This document shows, one piece after another, positions 1 through 5,884 of a stretch of DNA of 7,450 nucleotides (the stretch's first letter is position 1; each line of letters starts with the position of its first letter). Origin of the DNA: Clostridia bacterium (lineage in GTDB: Bacteria > Bacillota > DSM-521 > Neomoorellales > Neomoorellaceae). The stretch lies in contig JAAYGJ010000228.1 in NCBI GenBank assembly GCA_012727745.1, positions 1-7,450 of the forward strand, in the 5' to 3' direction. The notes under the pieces were generated by a model. That model saw only the letters and a list, made by a program, of their open reading frames with translations. It was not told the DNA's origin and made no database searches. Position numbers and translations under genes: made by a program.

Positions 1-3000
1 GCACCGCCTCTATCACCGGCGGCTCCACATAAAAGTAGGTAAAACCGCCGGGCAGGGTAAAGGTGCCCAGATCGGGGTTAACAACTGTCACGTCCGCTGG
101 CCCGACGGCGCCCGGCGGGGTAACCGCGGTGATGGTGCGGTAGTCCTGCCGTACTACCTGGAGGGCCGGAGCGCCGCCAATATAGAGCTCCACCCCGCTG
201 CGAAAGTCCAGCCCGGTAACGGTTATTTCTGTACCGCCCAGGTGGGGGCCCCGATTTGGTTCGACTTTTGTTATTTGGGGCTCGCTTTCCGGCATCCGGT
301 AGGTGTAACCGCCGGGGAGGGTTGCCGTGCCCCCGTCGTAGTTAACTACGGTCACGTCCTTGGCACCTTCGCTGTGGGGCGGCATTTTGACCCGGATAGT
401 CTGGCTGTCTATCAATTGCACCGCCAGGGCCGGCTGGCCGCCGATAAAAACCTGGGGATCCTGGCGAAAGTCCTGGCCCCTGATAGTGGCCCAGTTGCCC
501 CCCAGGATGCTCCCGGTATCAGGTTCGATGCTATCAATTACGGGCTGGCTGTCAGGCACCACGTAGGTGAATCCCTTGGGGCGCACCGCCGTTGCCCCGT
601 CGGCGTTTACAACTTTCACGTCTACCGTCCCCAGGCGCCCGTCTTTGGCTGGGGGAAGTGTAAGCTCGATCAAGGTACCGCCTTCGGTGACGCTGAGCAC
701 GGTGGCCGCCTCTGTGCCGAAGTATACCTGCAGCGGGGCCATAAATTCCCGGCCACGGATAACTATTCTGGTGCCACCTTCACGGGGACCCCGGTCGGGC
801 AGGATCGCTTCGATTACCGGAACGGAGGACTGGTAGGTAAAGCCGTGGCGCAGGGTGTAAGTGCCCAGGTCAGGGTTTACTACCGTAACGTCAACCCTGC
901 CGGCCGTTCCCGGCGGCGTAATGGCAGTGATGGTCCGGTAGTCATGGCGCACTACCCCACTGGCCTCCTGCCCGCCAAAATATACTTTTACCCCGGCACG
1001 GAAATCTTCCCCGGTGATGGTGACTTCCGTCCCGCCGTTAACGTTGCCGACGTTCGGCTCGATGCTGGTAATAACAGGTTCGCTCCCCGGCAGGCGGTAC
1101 TCAAAAGCGCGGTAGGCGGTAGCCACGCCGCCGTCCTTGTTGACCACAGTCACGTCCACCAGCCCCGGATCGTGGGCGGGGGTGACGACTTCTTTAGCCG
1201 TGTCGCTGACGCTGTTAACGCTAGCTTTTTTGCCGCCGAAGTAAACCTCCAGACCCTCGCGGAAGTCACTGCCGCTGATGATAACTGGAGTCCCACCTTT
1301 AGTGGTGCCAATATTCGGGCTGAGGCTGTCAATGAGGGGACTGCTGTCCGGCAGTTTATAGGTAAATCCACCGCGTAAGACGGCAGTGCCGCCATCAGGG
1401 TTGAGGACGATGACATCTACCGGGCCGATCAGGTAATAGTCACCCTGCCGCGGCCCTTCCGGGCTGTGCACGTAGATAAGCTCGCCCATCGCATCCACCC
1501 GGGGTGCGATTGTATAAGTGGCTTCCTCCGGAGACACGATCTGGCCTCCGCTGTCAACGTAGAGGAAAGCCTCGTTGCTGCCGATAAAAACCTGTGCCCC
1601 GGGCCAGAAGCCTTCCCCGCTGAGGGTTAAAAGGGTACCGCCGCTGGCCGGACCGCTGCTGGGAAAGACGCCTTTCAGCCGCGGCGAAGTCAGCGGCTGG
1701 CGGTATTCGTAGGCATCTTTTTTAATAAAAATGCCGGTATCATAAGCGTTGAATACGGTGACATCGTAAAAGCCTGGCTCGTTAGGCGGGGCCTCGACCC
1801 GAATCATGCTGGGCGTAACTTCCAGCACCCTGGCCCCTTTCCAGCCAAAATAGACCTGCACGTCCGGCTGGAAACCGCTGCCGCGGATGACTACCTCGTT
1901 GCCGCCCTTGGCCGGGCCAAAAGGCGGTGTGATTTCCTCAATTAGCGGCGAGGTCAGGGGCTGGCAGTAGGTGAAAGCCTTCGGAGCGATAACAAAACCT
2001 CCGTCCGGGCTTAAAACCGCATCGCTGTTCACTATGGCTATATCTACTTTTAATCCTTTTTCAGGGTCGACCTCCTCCGGCCAGGCCGGCAGGCGCACCT
2101 GGGCTGTCTGCCGGTCTATGACAAATACCTCCTCAGGCGCTACCTGCTGGTAATCGCCGGACACTACACCGTAGACCACTTCTGTTACGCTGCCAAAATA
2201 TACTTGCAGGCCGGGATAAAAATCTTCACCTTTGAGGGTCACGATGGTACCGCCGGCGACACTGCCCCGTTCCGGCGTAACGCTGTCCAGGCGGGGATGG
2301 CTGATATAGGTAAAGCCGCCGGGCAGGGTTGCCTGGCCGCCGTCAGGATTGGTTACCACCACATCCTGTGGCCCGGGCTGACCGGGCGGGGTTTTGGCGC
2401 GGATAAGATCAATGTCCACAACCTCTACATCGACTGCCGGCTTGCCGCCAATGGTGACCGTTGCTCCGGACTGGAAGCGGTCACCGCTAATGGTAACGGC
2501 AGTGCCCCCGGTGACCGGCCCGGAAGCAGGCGCAATGCCGGTAATCTGGGGCGTGCTGGGCGGCACGAAGTAGGTAAAAGCACCGGGAAGGGTGACCCTG
2601 CCAAAGCGGTTGCGGACCACCAGGTCCTTGGTGCCGGCAGTATGAATGGGGGTATTTGCAGTGATGGTGCTACCGTCATCACTAATTTCCACTATTTCAG
2701 CCGGCAGATAACCTTCCTCCGGGGTGCCTAACTCCACTACCAGGTAAACCCGGCCATCCTGTTCCCGGTCCTGATTGAAGTTAGCGCCGTAAATAGTGAT
2801 GCGGGTGGGCCTGTCCACAGGGCCTTTGTTCGGTGTGACGTTGGTTATGGACATAGCGCTGGACACATAGGTAAAAGCGTTAGGCAGGACGGCTGTGGCC
2901 AGGTCCGGGTTGATCACAGTTACGTCCCTTACCCCGGTAGTGGGGGAAGGGGGCGTAATGGCGATTATTTCCTCGCTACTAATAACCCGCACGCCGGTAG

Positions 3001-4903
3001 CCGGCAGGTTGCCGATGAAAACCTGCAGCTCCTCCCCGGGGGCGGCGGGGGCCCGGAAGTCTCTACCGAAGATTCTAATCTCGGTGCCGCCGCTTAAGGG
3101 GCCGCTGGTAGGTTCAATGCTGCTAATGGCGGGATTGCTTTCCGGCACCACGTAGGTATATCCTTTGGGCAGAATGGCTTTTTCGGTAATTATACGCCCG
3201 TCAACCTTGCGGGTAATGATCAGCACCACGTCCTGCTGCCCGTAGCCGGGGGGAGTGACGCCTTTATAGGCTTTATTGGCTGCGTCCCAGCTTAAACTTT
3301 GCACCGGGTTGCCGCCAATAGTCAGTTCTACCTTTTCAACTCCCTCAGCAGCAGGGTCGACAAAGTTGGCCCCATTGACCGTAACCGGGGTACCCCCTTC
3401 CATCGAACCCCGGTTGGGAGTAATGCCGGTTATTAAGAGCACCCGCTCAGGTGCCAGATAAGTAAAGCCGTTAGCTAAGGTGGCCGTGCCTCCGTCGGAG
3501 TTTACCACCGTAACGTCTACAGCCCCGGTCACGTCGCTGGGCGGGGTAATCACTATGATTTCTTCAGAGCTTCTTACCGTTATCGCCGTCGCTTCCTGGC
3601 GGCCAAAAAAGATTTTCAGTGGTATATCGACGCCAGAGAAAAAACCTGCACCCTTAATAATAACTTCTGTGCCGCCGTCAACGCTGCCAGAGTTGGGCGT
3701 GATGCTATCAATCCGCGGCTGGCTGGTTTCGCTTTTATAAGTAAAACCCCGGGGCACTACATCCCTTTTTATGGGTTCTGTCTTACTGTAGATTTCAACA
3801 TCCACTGCGCCCAGGGAATCAAATTGGGGAGTGGTGACCTTTACATAGCTCAAGCCCTGCTCGTTAACGCCGATATCTTCAATCGTAGCCACCTTGCCAC
3901 CAAAGGTTACGACAATATTATCCTTATCTCCCAGGGCTAAAAAGTTGTTGCCCCAGATGGTTACCGTATCGCCGCCCTGGGGACGGCCGTAGTTGGGAAT
4001 TATAGAAAGGATTTGGGGCAGGGTTTCATAGTTATACTGGGTAGTTGCCGTAGCCGCCTGGCCGTCCGGGTTGCGCACCGTCACTGCCTTTGAACCGGCA
4101 CTGCCGCTGGGCGGCGCCAGCACCACCAGCCTGGTAGTGGTGGAGTCTTCTTGAACGACAATCGCCCGTTCATTACCAAAAAAAACGCTGGCCTGGGGGC
4201 TTAACTCTTGTCCGAAAATCGTAACCTCCGTACCCCCCTGGATAGGGCCATACGTGGGGCTGAAGCTGTTAATCTGAGGCTGACTGGGGCGATAGACAAA
4301 AGTCTGGTCTGAATCTGCCGGCAGGACGGCCGTGCCGCCATCGGGGTTCTCCACCCTCACGGCAACCGGTCCTACTGAGCCGGGCGGCGTCAGGGCGGTA
4401 ATAGTGGTGCCGTCGCCGGAGACAGTGGTATTGCTGGCCCGGTTGTTGCCCAGGTAAAGAGTGAGCCCGTTTTGAAAACCGCGGCCCTTTACGGTGATTT
4501 CCTGGCCGCCAACTGTGCTGCCGCTACGGCCTTCGCCCGTCGTTACTTCCGTCAGCAGCGGGTTATAAAGAAAGGCCTCCCGTTTGATCCCCTGCTCGCC
4601 GTCAGGGTTGACCACCCTTACATCCACACGGCCTGAAACCGCGCTTTCAGGGGTAGTGGCATACAGCCTGGTACTGCTAATAAAATCAACTTTCGTCGCT
4701 TCGTTATCGCCAAAATAAACCCTTACCCCCTGGGCAAAGCCCGAACCGTTGATAGTAACCACCGTGTCCCCTGCCATGGGACCGCTGGCCGGGGAGACAG
4801 TGCTCACCTGGGGCGCCGGCGCTGCCAGGGCCTGGCTGCCAGAAAAAAATATTGCTACCAGGGTAAGCAGCAATACTCTTTTCGTTATATGTAATAAATT
4901 CAC
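1..4903 (-). CDS. Giant secreted IPT/TIG-repeat surface protein, C terminus beyond window
   Basis: The frame is open from the GTG at 4903 to the left edge: 1634 complete codons and no stop. The product starts with a Sec signal peptide (residues 1-27) and continues as a tandem array of IPT/TIG immunoglobulin-like domains. There are 17 complete copies of about 84-116 residues and the first residues of an 18th. Each copy follows the pattern xIxxIxPxxGxxxGGTxVTIxGxxF, then a YFG or FIGG strand, a TPP turn, VDVTVVNPDGGTA and finally GFTY. TIG domains occur in bacterial surface and adhesion proteins, so an extended extracellular stalk or adhesin is likely, but the ligand and function cannot be read here. 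No enzyme domain or transmembrane segment appears after the signal peptide. Any wall or S-layer anchor would lie in the missing C terminus. I saw one Cys (residue 980). GGAGGAGG sits 7 nt before the GTG. The gene follows flgL by 51 nt without a terminator, suggesting co-expression with late flagellar genes. Confidence 0.93.
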   Translation of the reverse strand, partial: MNLLHITKRVLLLTLVAIFFSGSQALAAPAPQVSTVSPASGPMAGDTVVTINGSGFAQGVRVYFGDNEATKVDFISSTRLYATTPESAVSGRVDVRVVNPDGEQGIKREAFLYNPLLTEVTTGEGRSGSTVGGQEITVKGRGFQNGLTLYLGNNRASNTTVSGDGTTITALTPPGSVGPVAVRVENPDGGTAVLPADSDQTFVYRPSQPQINSFSPTYGPIQGGTEVTIFGQELSPQASVFFGNERAIVVQEDSTTTRLVVLAPPSGSAGSKAVTVRNPDGQAATATTQYNYETLPQILSIIPNYGRPQGGDTVTIWGNNFLALGDKDNIVVTFGGKVATIEDIGVNEQGLSYVKVTTPQFDSLGAVDVEIYSKTEPIKRDVVPRGFTYKSETSQPRIDSITPNSGSVDGGTEVIIKGAGFFSGVDIPLKIFFGRQEATAITVRSSEEIIVITPPSDVTGAVDVTVVNSDGGTATLANGFTYLAPERVLLITGITPNRGSMEGGTPVTVNGANFVDPAAEGVEKVELTIGGNPVQSLSWDAANKAYKGVTPPGYGQQDVVLIITRKVDGRIITEKAILPKGYTYVVPESNPAISSIEPTSGPLSGGTEIRIFGRDFRAPAAPGEELQVFIGNLPATGVRVISSEEIIAITPPSPTTGVRDVTVINPDLATAVLPNAFTYVSSAMSITNVTPNKGPVDRPTRITIYGANFNQDREQDGRVYLVVELGTPEEGYLPAEIVEISDDGSTITANTPIHTAGTKDLVVRNRFGRVTLPGAFTYFVPPSTPQITGIAPASGPVTGGTAVTISGDRFQSGATVTIGGKPAVDVEVVDIDLIRAKTPPGQPGPQDVVVTNPDGGQATLPGGFTYISHPRLDSVTPERGSVAGGTIVTLKGEDFYPGLQVYFGSVTEVVYGVVSGDYQQVAPEEVFVIDRQTAQVRLPAWPEEVDPEKGLKVDIAIVNSDAVLSPDGGFVIAPKAFTYCQPLTSPLIEEITPPFGPAKGGNEVVIRGSGFQPDVQVYFGWKGARVLEVTPSMIRVEAPPNEPGFYDVTVFNAYDTGIFIKKDAYEYRQPLTSPRLKGVFPSSGPASGGTLLTLSGEGFWPGAQVFIGSNEAFLYVDSGGQIVSPEEATYTIAPRVDAMGELIYVHSPEGPRQGDYYLIGPVDVIVLNPDGGTAVLRGGFTYKLPDSSPLIDSLSPNIGTTKGGTPVIISGSDFREGLEVYFGGKKASVNSVSDTAKEVVTPAHDPGLVDVTVVNKDGGVATAYRAFEYRLPGSEPVITSIEPNVGNVNGGTEVTITGEDFRAGVKVYFGGQEASGVVRHDYRTITAITPPGTAGRVDVTVVNPDLGTYTLRHGFTYQSSVPVIEAILPDRGPREGGTRIVIRGREFMAPLQVYFGTEAATVLSVTEGGTLIELTLPPAKDGRLGTVDVKVVNADGATAVRPKGFTYVVPDSQPVIDSIEPDTGSILGGNWATIRGQDFRQDPQVFIGGQPALAVQLIDSQTIRVKMPPHSEGAKDVTVVNYDGGTATLPGGYTYRMPESEPQITKVEPNRGPHLGGTEITVTGLDFRSGVELYIGGAPALQVVRQDYRTITAVTPPGAVGPADVTVVNPDLGTFTLPGGFTYFYVEPPVIEAV
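17..1075 (-). repeat. Three-domain higher-order repeat, TIG domain R14 copied as R17
   Basis: R14 (1075-818) and R17 (277-17) are the most alike pair seen. Both contain DYRTITA(I/V)TPPG followed by DVTVVNPDLGT(Y/F)TL and GFTY. The next domain also starts alike in both cases (PVIEAI for R15, PVIEAV for R18). The offset is exactly 798 nt (266 codons), so a block of three domains was probably duplicated, with a further copy continuing beyond the left edge. Confidence 0.65.
36..58 (-). repeat. 23-nt near-identical direct repeat, copy 1 (other copy at 2307-2329)
   Basis: Positions 36-58 and 2307-2329 match at 22 of 23 bases. Both encode the YTFGG-P-L end strand of a TIG domain (R17 and R9). Such short matches within the diverged array are possible sites for recombination between repeats. 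Confidence 0.6.
1076..2293 (-). repeat. Two-domain higher-order repeat, TIG domains R10-R11 and R12-R13
   Basis: R10 (116 aa) and R12 (115 aa) carry a similar insertion of about 30 residues in mid-domain, with the shared pattern SGxxQxVxPEE. R11 and R13 are plain copies of 88 and 87 aa. The linkers ending R10 and R11 are nearly the same (YCQPLTSP and YRQPLTSP). Block sizes are 612 and 606 nt, as expected for duplication of a pair. Confidence 0.7.
2294..4015 (-). repeat. Two-domain higher-order repeat, TIG domains R4-R9
   Basis: R4, R6 and R8 are all long (100-102 aa), with extra residues after the GxxF motif. R5 and R7 are both 93 aa and share an SSEEII(V/A)ITPPS segment. R6 and R8 share a TPNxG start and GANF. 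This alternation fits blocks R4-R5, R6-R7 and R8-R9 (579, 585 and 558 nt) produced by duplication of a domain pair. Confidence 0.65.
4823..4903 (-). other. Sec signal peptide of the TIG-repeat protein
   Basis: Residues 1-27 form a classic signal peptide. The n-region VNLLHITKR has two basic residues, the hydrophobic core is VLLLTLVAIFF, and the c-region SGSQALA ends in an A-x-A site, with cleavage expected before APAPQ. No lipobox Cys is present, so signal peptidase I processing is expected. The first TIG domain begins about five residues later. Confidence 0.88.
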
Positions 4904-4910
4904 AGCGTTT

Positions 4911-4918
4911 CCTCCTCC
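4911..4918 (-). promoter_or_regulatory. Ribosome binding site of the TIG-repeat gene
   Basis: The minus strand reads GGAGGAGG, ending 7 nt before the GTG at 4903. This strong site, together with the signal peptide that begins at that GTG, sets the gene start. Confidence 0.88.
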
Positions 4919-4920
4919 CC

Positions 4921-4933
4921 GGGGCCTTGCCCC
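4921..4933 (-). other. Small GC hairpin in the flgL-TIG gene gap
   Basis: A perfect 5-bp inverted repeat (GGGGC, 3-nt loop AAG, GCCCC on the minus strand) lies 2 nt upstream of the ribosome binding site at 4918-4911. No T-run follows, so it is not an intrinsic terminator. Its C-rich arm could also pair with the G-rich Shine-Dalgarno region and tune translation of the giant gene. That role is inference only. Confidence 0.4.
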
Positions 4934-4954
4934 CCCAATGCAGTAAAAAGGGTA

Positions 4955-5869
4955 TCAGCGCAGGTAGTCGATTAAACTGGGCTGCAAGACCATAGCCCCG
5001 GTAGCCAGAGAAGCATGGTAGACATTTTCCTGGTTTTTATAATTCATAACTGTCTCAGCCAGGTCTATATCTTCCAGCAGGGATAAGCTTTTGGTCAGGC
5101 TGATCTGGGTAGTATCGAGGCGGGAGATGGCCATCTCCAGGCGGTTGCTTTTAGCTCCCATTACCGCCCGGGCAGACAGCAGGTGGTCAAGGGCAGCCTC
5201 AAAGCGGTCCAGGGTGTCGCCGACAGCATCATAATCGCCGCCGGCCAGGGCGTCATGCAGGTCCTCTAAAAGGCCAAAAAGGCTCTGGTCTGCCATCCCG
5301 TCCCCGTCGCTGTCCACAGCGTACATAAAGGCTTCGTTGCCGTCAGTATTCACTTTCATTGTCACCCCGGGGGCAACTTCCCAGTTCAAGGCGTCGCTGT
5401 TGCCGTTGTAAACGACGCCGCCGGCAGTCCTGCTGAAAGGTTCAGTGGCAGTCTTACTGCCGCCAAACAGAAAGCGCCCGCCATAGGAGGCATTGGCTGT
5501 CTGCACCAGTTCATCAATGAGCTGGTCTACCTCTTTGGCCAGGGCCTGCTTCGACGTTTCCGGCAGGGTGCTGTTAGCACCGGCTACGGCCAGGTCACGG
5601 GCCCTTTGCATAGTCTCGGAAGCCATAGCCAGGGCACTATCGGAAGCATCGATCCAGCCCCGGGCGTCCTCCATATTTTTGCGGTAGCGGTCATTGGCAG
5701 CAATTGTGCTTTCAAAAGCCAGCACCCGCGCTACCACGATCGGCGCGTCGGAAGGGCGGTTGACCAGCTTGCCGGAAGACATCTGCTCCTGGGTGCGGGA
5801 CATATTCTCCAGGTTGCGGTTAATATTATTGATTACGTTTTGAGCTAGCATCCGGTTAGTTATGCGCAC
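4955..5869 (-). CDS. flgL: Flagellar hook-associated protein 3 (FlgL), hook-filament junction
   Basis: FlgL forms the second junction ring, between FlgK and the flagellin filament. The 304-residue product has a flagellin-like N-terminal helix starting VRITNRMLAQNVINNINRNL, then MSSGKLVNRPSDAP (residues 30-43), the conserved SGK..PSDxP region of FlgL and flagellins. The C-terminal helix is also flagellin-like and ends PSLIDYLR. I chose the GTG at 5869, not the ATG 17 codons upstream. FlgL proteins begin MRITxxM, AGGAGG lies 9 nt before this GTG, and the longer version would overlap flgK with residues unlike the family. The fourth residue of the usual PSDDP is Ala. Residues 186-194 read DSDGDGMAD, which resembles a calcium-binding loop in the variable domain. 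The gene follows flgK by 13 nt and precedes the TIG-repeat gene by 51 nt, so the three are probably co-transcribed. The length is normal for FlgL. Confidence 0.95.
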   Translation of the reverse strand: MRITNRMLAQNVINNINRNLENMSRTQEQMSSGKLVNRPSDAPIVVARVLAFESTIAANDRYRKNMEDARGWIDASDSALAMASETMQRARDLAVAGANSTLPETSKQALAKEVDQLIDELVQTANASYGGRFLFGGSKTATEPFSRTAGGVVYNGNSDALNWEVAPGVTMKVNTDGNEAFMYAVDSDGDGMADQSLFGLLEDLHDALAGGDYDAVGDTLDRFEAALDHLLSARAVMGAKSNRLEMAISRLDTTQISLTKSLSLLEDIDLAETVMNYKNQENVYHASLATGAMVLQPSLIDYLR

Positions 5870-5878
5870 GTAGCCAGA

Positions 5879-5884
5879 CCTCCT
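5879..5884 (-). promoter_or_regulatory. Ribosome binding site of flgL, overlapping the flgK stop
   Basis: AGGAGG on the minus strand lies 9 nt before the GTG at 5869. Its first two bases are shared with the TAG stop of flgK (5885-5883), so ribosomes finishing flgK end on the flgL initiation site. This suggests translational coupling and supports the GTG start over the upstream ATG at 5920. Confidence 0.85.

Larger units (their letters stand above)
1..4810 (-). repeat. Tandem array of 17 complete IPT/TIG domain repeats plus the start of an 18th
   Basis: Domain starts by protein residue, taken at the xIxxIxP motif: R1 32, R2 116, R3 210, R4 297, R5 397, R6 490, R7 592, R8 685, R9 786, R10 871, R11 987, R12 1075, R13 1190, R14 1277, R15 1363, R16 1455, R17 1543, R18 1630 (cut by the edge). 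Lengths in order are 84, 94, 87, 100, 93, 102, 93, 101, 85, 116, 88, 115, 87, 86, 92, 88 and 87. Adjacent copies are clearly diverged in sequence, so the array is old overall. R8 lacks the usual Gly-Gly after the first turn and has Arg-Pro (residues 698-699) instead. Confidence 0.9.

Noticed and set aside
242..1378. A 378-codon open frame on the plus strand
   Set aside because: It lies exactly codon-opposite the TIG-repeat gene, where GC-rich codons rarely give antisense stops. Its translation has no recognisable domain, and the minus-strand frame shows 17 clear TIG repeats.
1..4810. CRISPR-like or satellite DNA repeats
   Set aside because: The periodic DNA similarity (about 260-350 nt) tracks protein domains in one uninterrupted reading frame. 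There are no short identical repeats separated by unique spacers.
1..4903. Frameshift or pseudogene in the TIG-repeat gene
   Set aside because: The complete minus-strand frame was read through and keeps domain motifs in every repeat without a stop codon.
4921..4940. Intrinsic terminator between flgL and the TIG-repeat gene
   Set aside because: The stem is only 5 bp and is followed on the minus strand by GGGGAGGAGG instead of a T-run.
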